From Mactra quadrangularis (taxonomy: Eukaryota; Mollusca; Bivalvia; Venerida; Mactridae): a DNA stretch of 64,000 bases. Under the pieces are notes generated by a model. It worked only from the letters and a program-made list of their open reading frames with translations. It did no database searches and was not told the DNA's origin. Below, one piece after another: positions 46,724 through 58,859 of this stretch. Position 1 is the first letter of the stretch. Every line of letters starts with the position of its first letter. The stretch lies in assembly GCA_025267735.1 (NCBI GenBank), contig CM046303.1, forward strand, positions 46,513,380 to 46,577,379, in the 5' to 3' direction. A program made the position numbers and the translations under genes.

Positions 46724-49323
46724 AGGTCTGTGAAGTTAGCTATCTATTGTCTATTCTCTATTCAAAAGTCTATTCGCACAATAGACAGCTATGTATTGAG
46801 AAATCTATTCATTCAGAAATCTATTCGCATTTACTGTATACATAGACATAGGTAAGTTCAAAAATCTGTACAAAAAACTGTTCACAAAATGCCGAAAAGA
46901 CAGCTGTCTATTCGGAAATCTATTCATAAGTCTATTCGGAAAAAAGTCACTAATGCAATCAAACATATTTAAAAGTCTTTTCATAGAATACATAAATAGA
47001 CAAATGTCCATTCAAAAGTCTATTCCGAAGTCTATTCGAAATAAGCCAGTAATGCAATCAAACAGATTTAAAAGTCTTTTGGTGGAATACGTAAAGATGC
47101 AAATGTCCATTCAAATGTCTATTCCGAAGTCTATTCGCAAATTCATGTATATGCATTCAGAATGATGGAAAAGTCTTTTATAGAATTTCGAATAGAAAGC
47201 TGTCCATTCAAATGTCTATTCAGAAATCTATTCGCAAAATCTGGTAAATGCTTTCAGAATGAGTCAGAAGTCTATTATGCAGTAGCGAATACACAGCTAT
47301 CCATTCAAAAGTCTATTCAGAAGTTTATTTGCTAAATCATTTTTATGCAATGAGAATGCGTCTGAAGTCTTTAATAAAGTTGCGAATAGATATATGTCCA
47401 TTCAAAAGTCTATATTTAGAAGTCTATTTGCAATATCATGTATAAGCAAGGTCGGAAGTCCATTCAGAAGTCTATTCAGAAGTTTATTCGCAAAAACATA
47501 GTAATGCAATCTTAATGAGCAAGATGTTTATTCCCATAATGCCTGGGACAAATGTCCATTCAAAAGTCTATTCGGATATCTATTCGCAAAATCATATATA
47601 TGCTTTAAGACTGTGTCTGAAGTCTATTATAAAGTTGGGAATCGACAGATATCCATTCAAATGTCTATTCAAAAGTCTATTCGAAAAATCATATATAGGC
47701 ATAAAGAGTGTGTCTGTAATCTATTTTAAAGTTGTAAATAGACAGATGTCCATTCAAAGATTTATTCAGAAGTCTATTCGCAAAATCTGGTGAATGCGTT
47801 CAGAATGAGTCAGAAGTTTATTATAGATTTTCGAATAGAGAGCTGTCCATTCAAAAGTCTATTCAGAAGTCTATTTGCAATATCATGTATAAGCAAGGTC
47901 GGAAGTCAATTCAGAAGTCTTTTCGAAAAAAAAACCAGTAATGCAATCAAAAAGATTAAAAAGTCTTTTCGTGGAATACGCATGGAGACAAAGGTCCATT
48001 CAATAGTCTATTCAGAAGTTTATTCGCAAAAACATAGTAATGCAATCTTAATGAGCAAGATGTTTATTCCCATAATGCCTGGGACAAATGTCCATTCAAA
48101 AGTCTATTCGGATATCTATTCGCAAAATCATATATATGCTTTAAGACTGTGTCTGAAGTCTATAATAAAGCTGGGAATCGACAGATATCTATTCAAATGT
48201 CTATTCAAAGTATATTCGAAAAATCATATATAGGCATAAAGAGTGTGTCTGTAATCTATTTTAAAGTTGTAAATAGACAGATGTTCATTCAAAGATTTAT
48301 TCAGAAGTCTTTTCGCAAAATCTGGTAAATGCGTTCAGAATGAGTCAGAAGTCTATCATACAGTAGCGAATACACAGCTGTCCATTCAAAAGACTATTCA
48401 GAAGTCTATTCGTAACATCATATTAATATATGCATTAAGAATGTGTCTGAGGTCTATTATAAAGTAGCGAATAGACAAATGTCCTTTCAAAAGTCTATTC
48501 AAAGTCTATTCACAAGATCTGGTGAATGCGTTCAGAATGTGTCAGAAGTCTATTATAGAGTTTCGAATAGAGAGCTTTCCATTCAAAAGTCTATTCAGAA
48601 GTTTATTCGCAAAATCATATACATGTATATGCATTATGAATGTGTCTGTAGAATGTCATTAAGATGCGAATAGACAGCTGTCCATTCAAATGTCTATTCA
48701 AAAGTCTTTTCGCAAATTCTGGTGAATGTGATCAGAATGAGTCAGAAGTCTATTAAAGAGTTCGAATAGAGAGCTGTCCATTCAAAAGTCTATTCAGAAA
48801 TCTATTCGCAAAATCTGGTAAATGCGTTCAGAATAAGTCAGAACTAACAAACAGTAGCGAATACACAGCTGTCCATTCAAAAGTCTATTCAGAAATCTAT
48901 TCGCAAAATCTGGTAAATGCGTTCAGAATAAGTCAGAACTAACAAACAGTAGTGAATACACAGCTGTCCATTCAAAAGTCTATTCAGAAGTCTATTCGTA
49001 ACATCATAAAAATATACGCATAAAGAATGTGTCTGATATCGATTATAAAGTAGCGAAAGGACAGATGTCCTTTCAAAAGTCTATTCAGAAGTCTATTCGC
49101 AAAATCTGGTGAATGTGTCCATAATGATCCAGAAGTCTATTGTAGAGTTTCGAATAGAGAACTGTCCATTCAAAAGTCTATTCAGAAGTTTATTTGCAAA
49201 TTATTTTAATGCATTTAGAATGCGTCATACATTTATTATAGAGTAGCGAATAGAAAGCTGTCCATTGAAATGTGTTTTCAGAAGTCTATTCGCAAAACTA
49301 TGTTTATGCATTCAGAATGTGTC
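46724..49323 (+). repeat. Foldback left arm: terminal block plus ~95-105-bp repeats
   Basis: The repeat follows the pattern CAGCTGTCCATTC, AAAAGTCTATTC, AGAAGTCTATTCGCAAAATC, then GGTGAATGCGTTCAGAATG and AGAAGTCTATTATAGAGT. Two neighbouring copies at about 48773 and 48868 are spaced exactly 95 bp apart, and a third follows at 48963. The box AGTCTATTC occurs two or three times per copy. Reading frames across this arm (MSIQKSIQ- and SKVYSEVYS-like peptides) are by-products of the repeat. Confidence 0.9.
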
Positions 49324-50110
49324 AGGTGAAATTGTGATAGACCTGCCAAGTCTACTGAAGTTTGCGTGGTTTTGCCTGAACTAAGTAAGTTTTTTTAATT
49401 CTCGTAAACAAAAATGAATCTCCCGAATTTTTCCGCAATTTTAGATGAAGATCGAATTTGCCTTTTCATATCGTCCTTTTCTTGCAGATTCTGTAAACCA
49501 AGTCGAGCCGGTAAAGCCTGGTTCAAACAACCGTAGATTACACAAGTGAAATGCAAATTCGGTAACCAGTGCTGGTTCTATTCGAGGACGCGCCATTGCT
49601 TGAGACATGCTAATATTTCGAAGTTTGTAGGTAGAAACCTTTGAATTTCATATTAAATCGTAAACAAATTGTTATTATCCACAAGAAAAATAAGCGCCAA
49701 AACAAAACTAATTTGTCACCAATTTACATTTAAGTGATAAAGCCTGTTTAAATGATTATTTTTGTTTTATAAGAAACACAATTTTACACCATTTTGGTAA
49801 TTTTTTTTGACGGTGCTACAGCGTGACGTCAATCTTGGTGTTTTCGCACAGGTTCGTGCTTGTAGTATATATAATGTAAATGTATTCATCTTGTAACCGA
49901 AAAGAAAAAGGTAGACTAAATTAATTAGAAGAATTAATCTCATGCCAGTAGTTGTTTCTGAAAGTCCGTTGGACTTGATTTTAAAACAAAATCAGCTACC
50001 GAAAGAAGACTTACTACCAGGAGAAAAATTAGAAGTCTTGCTTTAAATAGAAAAAAATAGACCTGAGTGCTTCAAAGAGCATGCATATTCACTAACCCAG
50101 AAAATTAATC
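49324..50110. other. Unique centre of the foldback element
   Basis: About 790 bp that does not belong to the repeat arrays. It shows no transposase motif. A 34-codon frame at 49942 is the only coding-like piece. Whether this is the element's own core or captured host DNA cannot be told from one insertion. Confidence 0.7.
49942..50046 (+). pseudogene. Short coding-like fragment in the foldback centre
   Basis: ATG to TAA encodes 34 residues: MPVVVSESPLDLILKQNQLP then KEDLLPGEKLEVLL. Its composition (charged and aliphatic, few rare residues) is more protein-like than the surrounding AT-rich frames, and an AG acceptor-like site (AAAGGTAG) lies ~30 bp upstream in frame. It resembles no family I can name. 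It may be a captured exon or chance. Confidence 0.25.
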
Positions 50111-53100
50111 CGACACATTAAAAATGCATATGAATGATTTTGCATATAGATTTCTGATAAATAATGTCATGAATATGTCATTTCAACACTTTACAAAAAA
50201 TAACTTTATAAAAAGACTTTTGCTACATACTGAATACAAGCTACTGTTTGCAAACAGACTTCTGAATTGGCATATGAATAGGTAGCTGTCTATTCGCAAT
50301 CCTTTCATATACTTCTGATACAATCTACATGCATTTACTTAATTTTGCGAAAATACCTCTGAATAGACATATGAATGGACAGCTGTCTAATTGCAACTCT
50401 AAAATAGACATGTGACACATTCTAAATGCAAACTAAGATTTTGCGAATAGACTTCTGAATAGACATTTGTATGGACAGCTGTCTATTCGCAATTCTATAT
50501 GGACTTCTGACACATCCTAAATGAATTTAAAAGATTTTGCGAATAGACTTCTGAATAGACATTTGAATGGACAGCTGTCTATTCGCAACTTTATAATAGA
50601 CTTGTGCAACATTCTTAATGTATAAAAAGAATTTGCCAATAGACTTCTGAATAGACATTTGAATGGACAGCTGTCTATTCGCAACTCTATAATTGACTTA
50701 TGACACATTCTATATGCAGTAGGATTTTGCGAATAGACTTCTGAATATACATTTGGATGGACACCTGTCTATTCGCATCTCAATAATAGACTTGTGACAC
50801 ATTCTATATGCATATAGATGATTTTGCGAATGAACTTCTGAATAGACTTTTTTTCGAAAAGACTACTGAAAAGACTTCCGAATATACAGCTGTCTATTCA
50901 CATCCCACGAATGAACCTCGGGGACAATCTGAATATATAGCATAGCTATATTTTAGCGAAAAGAATTTTGAAAAGAGATCCGAATAGACTTTTGAATGGA
51001 CATCTGTCTCTTTGCATTCCGAGAATAGATATCTTGCACATTCAGATTGCATGACCATGTTTTTGAGAATAAACATCTGAATCGACTTTCGAATGGACAT
51101 TTGTCTCTTTAAGTATTCAAAGAAAAGACTTATAAATCAGTTTGATTGCATTATGATTTTTTTCGGACAGACTTCTGAAAGACTTCCTAATATACAGCTG
51201 TCTATTCAAACCCCGCAAATGAACCACAGGAACAATCTGAATGCATAGCTATATATTCGCTAAAAGACTTTTGAAAAGAGATCCGAATGGACTTTTGAAT
51301 GGACATCTGTCGCTTTGTATTCTGAGAATAGACATCTTGCACATTTAGATCGCATAACTATGTTTTTGTGAATGAACTCCTGAATAGACTTTTGAATGGA
51401 CATTTGTCTCTTTACGTATTCCACGAAAAGACTTTTAAATCTGTTTGATTGCATTATGATTTTTTTGCGAAAAGACTTCTGAAAAGACTTTTTAATTGAC
51501 AGCTGTGTATTCGCTACTGTATGATAGATTTCTGACTCATTCTAAACGCATTTACCAGATTTTGCGAATAGACTTCTGAATAGACTTTTGAATGGACAGC
51601 TCTCTATTCGAAACTAAATAATAGACTTCTGGCTCATTCTGAACGCATTCAACATATTTTGCGAATAGACTTCTGAATAGACATTTGAATGGACATCTGT
51701 CTACTTGCATCTTTACAATAGACTACAGACACATTCATAATGCATATATATGATTTTGCGAATAAACTTCTGAATAGACTTTTAATTGGACATTTCTCTA
51801 TACGAAACTCTATAATAGACTTCTGACACATTCTGAACGCATTCACCAGATTTTGCGAATAGACTTCTGAATAGACTTTTGAAAGGACATCTGTCTTTTC
51901 GCTACTTTATAATCGACTTTAGACACATTCTTTATGCATATATTTATATGATGTTACGAATAGACTTCTGAATAGACTTTTAAATGGACAGCTGTGTATT
52001 CGCTACTGTTTGTTAGTTCTGACTCATTTTGAACGCATTTTGCAAATTATGCGAATAGACTTCTGAATAGACCTTTGAATGGACAGCTCTCTATTTGAAC
52101 TCTATAATAGACTTCTGACTAATTCTTGACGCATTCACCAGATTTTGCGAATAGACTTCTGAATAGACATTTGAATGGACATCTGTCTATTTGCAATTTT
52201 AAAATAGACTACAGACACATTCTTAATGCACATATATGATTTTGCGAATAGACTTCTGTATAGACTTTTAAATGGACAGCTCTCTATCTGAAAATCTATA
52301 ATAGACTTTCGACTCATTCCGAACGCAATCACCAGATTTTGCAAATAAACTTTTGAATAGATATTTGAATGGACATTTGTCTCTTTACGTATTCCACCAA
52401 AAGACTTTTAAATCTGTTTGATTGCATTATGATTTTTTTGCGAAAAGACTTCTGAAAAGACTTTTCAATTGACAGCTGTGTATTCGCTACTGTATGATAG
52501 ATTCCTGACTCGTTCTGAACGCATTTACCAGATTTTGCGTATGGACTTCTGAATAGATTTTTATATGGACATATGTCGCTTTGCATTACGGGAATAGACA
52601 TCTTGCACATTTAAATCGCATAACTATGTTTTTGTGAATGAACTTCTGAATAGACTTTTGAATGGACATTTGTCTCTTTACGTATTCCACGAAAAGACTT
52701 TTAAATCTGTTTGATTGCATTATGATTTTTTTGCGAAAAGACTTCTGAAAAGACTTTTCAATTGACAACTGTGTATTCGCTACTGTATGATAGATTTCTG
52801 ACTCATTCTAAACGCATTTACCAGATTTTGCGAATAGACTTCTGAATAGACTTTTGAATGGACAGCTCTCTATTCGAAACTAAAAAATACACTTCTGACC
52901 CATTCTGAATGCATTCAACATATTTTGCGAATAGACTTCTGAATAGACATTTGAATGGACATATGTCTATTTGCACCTTTATTATAGACTACAGACACAT
53001 TCTTATGCATATATATGATTTTGCGAATAAACTTCTGAATAGACTTTTGAATGGACATCTCTCTATACGAAACTCTTTAATAAACTTCTGACACATTCTG

Positions 53101-54211
53101 AACGCATTCACCAGATTTTGCGAATAGACTTCTGAATAGACTTTTGAAAGGACATCTGTCTTTTCGCTACTTTATAATCGACTTCAGACACATTTTTCAT
53201 GCATATATTTATATGATGTTACGAATAGACTTCTGAATAGACTTTTGAATGGACAGCTATGTATTCGCTACTGTTTGCTAGTTCTGACTCATTCTGAACG
53301 CATTTTGCAAATTTTGCGAATAGACTTCTGAATAGACTTTTGAATGGACAGCTCTCTATTCGAACTCTATAATAGACTTCTGACTCATTCTGGACGCATT
53401 CACCAGATTTTGCGAATAGACTTCTAAATAGACATTTGAATGGACATCTGTCTATTTGCAATTTTAAAATAGACTACGGACACATTCTTAATGCATATAT
53501 ATGATTTTGCGAATAGACTTCTGAATAGACTTTTAAATGGACAGCTCTCTATTTGAAAATCTATAATAGACTTCTGACTCATTCCGAACGCAATCACCAG
53601 ATTTTGCAAATAGACTTTTGAATAGACATTTGAATGGATATCTGTCAATTCCCAACAAAAAATAGACTTCAGACACAGTCTTAAAGCACATATATGATTT
53701 TGCGAATAGATATTCGAATAAACTTTTGAATGGACATTTGTCCCGGGCATTTTGGGAACAGACATCTTGCTCAGTCAGATTGCATAACTATGTTTTGGCG
53801 AATAAACTTCTGAATAGACTTTTGAATGGACATTTGTTTCTTTGCGTATTCCACGAGAAGGCTTTTAAATCTGTTTAGTTGCATTACTGGTTTTTTTCGA
53901 ATAGACTTCGGAATAGACTTTTGAATGGACATTTATCTTTTTATGTTTTCTATGAAAAGACTTTTAAATATCTTTGATTGCACTAGTGACTTTTTTCGAA
54001 TAGACTTCTGAATAGATATCCGAATAGACAGCTGTCTTTTCGGCATTTTGTGTACAGATTTTTGTACAGATTTTTGAACTTACCTATATCTATGTATACA
54101 GTAAATGCGAATAGATTTCTGCATGAATAGATTTCTCAATACTTAGCTGTCTATTGAGCGAATAGACTTTTTAATAGAGAATAGACAATAGATAGCTAAC
54201 TTCACAGACCT
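50111..54211 (-). repeat. Foldback right arm: reversed repeats plus terminal block
   Basis: The same repeat as in the left arm but in reverse complement (GATTTTGCGAATAGACTTCTGAATAGACTTTTGAATGGACAG pattern, several dozen boxes). At ~4.1 kb it is about 1.5 kb longer than the left arm, so repeat number has changed independently. Many copies contain the 20-bp palindrome GAATAGACAGCTGTCTATTC or a one-base variant, for example near 50560 and 50670. The last ~210 bp mirror the left terminus. Confidence 0.9.
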
Positions 54212-54538
54212 CTTGATCGTTATTTTACTAACCTTATGTCAAGTTATATTTCAATGGGACTTGCGATGCCTTTTGGGAGTTGAATTAACGGTTTTAAAAT
54301 TCGATGTTTGTCTTTGAATCCAGTCTATATAATTCTTTAAACGCTGGTTAAAATTGAATGATAATTTGTATGAATGTTGTCTTCCTATATTTGTGTCCAG
54401 ATTGAATTATACAGACCCATTTTAAATAGTTGCCAAAAATGCTCCTGAAATGATCTACAGAAAAACAAATTCGGGGCGGGGCATGCCCTTGACCCCTAGG
54501 ATTTTGCGTACACATCAAAAAACCTTGCTACGCCACTG

Positions 54539-57500
54539 GCCATGACCAATTTTAAATTAAAAAATAATTTAATAATGAAGTGAATTATTTATTGTGTCTA
54601 ATTTTGCATTCGGAACAACCTCGGCGATCTTTAAGATTGTTCCTATTGCTTAATTTGTCATACAATTTACTAAGCAGTTCTGATGGTCGTGTTAATGAAA
54701 AAAGTGTCGTGGTATATGAGAACGACGGAACACATAAAATGTTATACCAAAAGAAGTGATTACTTGGCTTTTGTATGACTCTGTGTCTATGTAACAGTTT
54801 AACCAATGAAAAATATCGCTAATTAACATGTTACGAGTACAACATGTATTTGTAGACGAGAGAGTCAAATAAATTCAGTTCAGTTTCAAACGTATTTAAT
54901 TTGACATTGTCTCCCTTATATATTTTCCTTGCTTATAAATCACCAAAATAACTAGTCTGGAGAAAACGAATTACTTATATGTGACTGTATATTATGTACT
55001 TATATTTAATGATGCTTATTTTATTTTTGTTTTGTTGGGTTTACCGTCATAGCAACACATTGTATATGTCATATAACGGCGGTCAGTCAACTTAGTCACT
55101 GTCCTGGAAAGACTAAATCTCTGGATTTAGCTGTTAACCAACTACAAAGCACATACTTTAGATTATAGAAATTATACCTTTGTGAATGTAAACCAAATAA
55201 AAAAGTGGTAAAAATACAATAACATAAAAAATTATAACACTAATTAACTATATATACATTATTGTTTTATTTATACATATAGATCTATACATTTTTATAC
55301 AATTTACAATTTTATATTCAATATACAACTTTATATACAGTAAATCTAATGTATGTACTATGCGGTTCAATGTGCAATATTTTATCCCATACGCAATATA
55401 GAATAGCATGAAATGCAGTAGTAGTGAAACAGTTAAACATATTTTAAATCAATCAATAAAGTAATGTGAAGTACTGACACAATTAAATGCTTGTGCAACT
55501 ATTAAAGTGCAGTAATAAACTTTCGCCTCAAACAAATATAGAAATTCACACAAGTAAAACAAACACAGTTCCGAGATACGTACATATACATGCCGGTAGG
55601 GCCTATAACAGGAATTGAGTTACGAAACGAGGGACGAAACAGTTTTCTGGGGTATGGTATAGGTTTTTTATGCTCAATCGAAAAGTTCGGACAATATCGC
55701 CGGCAAAAAAGTTCGTTTTGATAAAACCAAGAGCGTTCGAATGAATAAATCGATGATAAAAGCCACGCATTTCGGTACTTTTTAAAACGGAACTATTTTT
55801 GTTTTCGCCCCCTGGACCCTTCGACCTAAAAACTTTCGTAAATTAGTTTCTGTTGAATTCTATGTGCGTCGGTATTTTTGCTACGTATCATTTCTCGTAC
55901 TTGGAATTTTTCGACACAGAGCTCAAATATTTTTTTGTACATCTGTGTTTTTTACTATTAAACTTAATTTTCTGTGTTGTAAGACCTTTTTATTAATGTT
56001 TTGTTTTTATGTCATTTTTTTGTCAAAATGGCTCTTGCAAAAGAGAAACCTTATATTGATTTTTATGTATAAAAATCTATATAACCAATTACTTTGGATA
56101 ACTAATACCTTTTGGGTCTACATGAGCAGTGTATACTAATAACAATGATGCTATTGTACACACATTGATTTTTTCTTGAAACAATCACTATAATCGAGTA
56201 CTGTTTCTTGATTAAGATTTTTTGCGCAACATTTTATCATAGCAACTTCTAAAGGGTTTCATTTGAAACTTCTATCATGTAGGATAAAATTTACCATTAG
56301 ATATCAAATACTATATTTCATAAAACTAACAATAATTTATACTAAATTATGGCCCTTGCATACAAACAAAAATTCTAAGTTAAGTTCTAATGCAACATTT
56401 TATCTTGGCAACTACTGAAGGGATTGATTTGAATATTCACACATGACTACGGTATTACCATCGGAAGTCAATTTTAAAGTTGCATCACTCTAGCTTGAAT
56501 TTTTACTATTTTAAATTGTGAGTCTTTTATATTGAAAATGTTTTAGTAAGAAGATCTGCAAAAAATAAAAAAACTGCAGTCAATGAAAGTATTCTTGTTA
56601 AATTTTTCATCTCAATTGAATTTCATAATTGATTCCGTTTACAAGACCACTCCTAATAGTAGAGCGCGCTGTCCATTGACGGCTCTCAATTGTTAATTAA
56701 ACCTCTTACCTGAAATATCCAAACACTTCGTAATACCCAGAATCGACATTGAATAAATTCTAGAATTTTATCCTTCATCATTGCACCTTTAACTTTCAAG
56801 TTATCCTATTTCATAGAAGTTGCTCTCTAAAAAGTAAATTCTAAATATTTTGGTCGTCTGAACCACACGGATTACACAAGTAATTATGCACGAAATCCAT
56901 GTGCCTATTTACGTCATTTAAAACTGGCATGGATAAGATACGAAATGGAGACTTTTAGGCGAAAAGGAGCATATAATGGCAAAACGGAGATTTAATTGTT
57001 AGTAAAACCCTTCTTAAAATAACAATTATAATACAAATTATATTTACTGATAATAAAATCACCATTCTCAAATTAGTGATTTTCATATCAGTCCAATTTT
57101 TACAAGAGTTGCTTAAAACGTAGGGTCCACAAAGGCGGATCCAAAGGGGGTCAGGGGGGTCCGGACCCCCCCTAGAATTGGGAAAATGTACCTGTCCATT
57201 AGTGTATTTCTTGACTGTAAGTCATTTTTGAGTAGCATGGGATCTATGTTAATGTGTACTTATTATTATATGTGTGCGTATTTAACGAGTGTGAGGACTC
57301 TGGTGCCAGTGGGTTTAACGCCGTGTCGACAAACATTATTGTCATTTTACTGAGGCAAGCTCACCTTACCTAGGTTTCCTGGACCTTGTCTATAACCAAG
57401 ACTAATCAACCCTTCCAAACGTTCGATATCTTTTCCATTATATTATGCATAATATTATGTACACGATTTTTCCTTTTTTAGATCGGACTAAGCATTTTTG

Positions 57501-58221
57501 ATTTGGTGAAAATGTTTAGTACAGATCCTGCAAAGGTGTGCCTTCAGATTTAAATTGACCATGTAAATGTTATATTTCTTACCAGACTAGGCTGAATATA
57601 ATATCTTTATACAATACAAACAAAATATTTAGCCCTATACTTGTATGAAGGGCGTGTTTCTTCATTTTATTTTATCATAATTACATGTTTTTACTATGGG
57701 TTATATATATAATATATGCGGGTGATCACCATGGGATTCATTTAAATTTCTTTTTTTTTCGTATGTCTGTTTATGATAATGCCATGTTCACTATATGTAT
57801 TTGTAAATTTCATTCTGTTTGCTATAAACATGTTGTATGTTTAGAGCAATAAAGGTTGTTGTTGTTGTTATACCTAATCAATGGAGGAAAATCAACATTA
57901 TTGTCGAATATCCATGGAAGAGTATAACCAGTCCGGGTGAGACTCTAACTAGCAACCTCTTAGGGACACTTGATTCGAAATCCTGAGCTTGGCCTTTGTA
58001 AGACACCGAAACAGAACACATATTTTACTTTAAACAATAATTAAAACAAAAACATTTGGTTTTTACATGCCGGTATACGTACGTATACATTATTTTTAAT
58101 AGTTTAAAAAAACATAAACGTCTGTACTAGACAAACCAAATATTAAGTTGATAAATTGTCATTTGCATTTCATCAATTAATGGACTATAAATAAATAAAA
58201 TGTAGTAAGATGATTAATAGT
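54539..58221. other. Unit 2 copy of the gene-poor 3' side
   Basis: Repeats 39811-43493, including the GCAACATTTTATC direct repeats (56223-56440), the GGCGGATCC fragment (57139-57258) and the (GTT)n tail (57847-57869). No firm gene. Confidence 0.6.
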
Positions 58222-58859
58222 TCACCAGAACCAATCATCGTTGTTGCCTACGTCATCATTGCTTTCGTCATCTTGTTTTTGTTCATATTGTCCCCAGCTG
58301 AAGTAATCCACTCTCAAGTTAGACTTATCAAAACCATTTTCTAACATATCAGCGGATATTCTCTTTTCACACCATTTCTCACAACATTTCAGTGAACAAC
58401 ATTCATGGAACACCATGTTAACTGTGTTAAAAAGTCGCCTTTGTAGTAACCTTTGGTACAATGGCTTTTCTGGTTGTTCACCTCGTCGTGAAATCGGCTT
58501 TGGTTTGACACTAGGTCCTGCTTTACATACACATGAGTTGGAGCACTCTTGAACATCATTTAAGTTTTTTTTCGGTACTTCAGGGATACTTGTGGGTGGG
58601 TTTTCTGTGCCCAGTCGAAACTTGATCTTTGGTCTTTTCATTTCGCTTACTGTATCAGCGTCTTCATCAGACTTTCTCTTTTTATTATTCTCATCTGTAT
58701 GTGGTTGGTTTTTAATCGCGATGTTTTCGTGTGCATTACTATTCACTTTGACTTTATTTTCATCATTTGCCACCATTTTCTTAACTTTGCAATCATCATT
58801 ACAATCACCAGTGTTTTCTTCCAAGCGTCTTTTGGAACCTCTTGCCTTTGTTGTATGGT
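58222..58859 (-). CDS. Unrecognised nuclear-type protein, exon 4, copy 2
   Basis: Second copy of the terminal exon at 43494-44131. The encoded 212-residue segment is identical, including the bipartite nuclear-localisation pattern, the two Cys clusters and the acidic WFW tail. The acceptor TTTTCCAG is kept. Identity this complete says the duplication is recent; it gives no evidence for or against selection. Confidence 0.7.

Larger units (their letters stand above)
46724..54211. mobile_element. Giant foldback element, 7,488 bp, with exact 8-bp target duplication
   Basis: It starts AGGTCTGTGAAGTTAGCTAT and ends with the exact reverse complement. The first ~39 bases match perfectly, and high similarity between the ends continues for over 200 bp. 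CTTGATCG stands directly on both sides (46716-46723 and 54212-54219), and the interrupted MITE has a single CTTGATAG at the same place in its unsplit copy. The body is two opposed arrays of a ~95-105-bp repeat: plus-sense on the left (to ~49323), reversed on the right (from ~50111). No transposase is present, so it must have moved with enzymes supplied elsewhere. In design it resembles Drosophila Foldback/Galileo elements, but the superfamily is not settled. Confidence 0.93.
39491..54219. repeat. Segmental tandem duplication, unit 1 (period 14,728 bp)
   Basis: From TTATTTTACTAACCTTATG at 39491 the sequence recurs at 54220 and stays collinear and almost identical to the end of the window. Only isolated differences were seen, such as 45394 T against 60122 G, a one-base indel near 39793/54522, and AAACATTTTT against AAACAGTTTT near 40913/55641. 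The unit holds the four-exon gene, the 80-bp palindrome, several old repeats, the left part of MITE 2 and the whole foldback element. Confidence 0.96.
46583..54538. mobile_element. MITE copy 2, split by the giant foldback element
   Basis: The left part 46583-46723 (CAGGCGCGTAGCTACCAG...CTTGATCG) and right part 54212-54538 (CTTGATCG...GCTACGCCACTG) together equal the uninterrupted MITE at 39349-39810. Its outer flanks share GCCAT (46578-46582 and 54539-54543), a possible 5-bp target duplication that copy 1 lacks. Confidence 0.85.

Noticed and set aside
46724..49323. Regular ~100-bp repeats could suggest a CRISPR array
   Set aside because: There are no constant short repeats with unrelated spacers; the whole monomer is repetitive, the genome is eukaryotic, and no cas genes exist.
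46953..54000. Many 60-147-codon frames on both strands with MSIQKSIQ- or SKVYSEVYS-like peptides, also at 61681-63401
   Set aside because: They are translations of the foldback repeat (AAAAGTCTATTC boxes) and end at random stops. They do not form a conserved protein.
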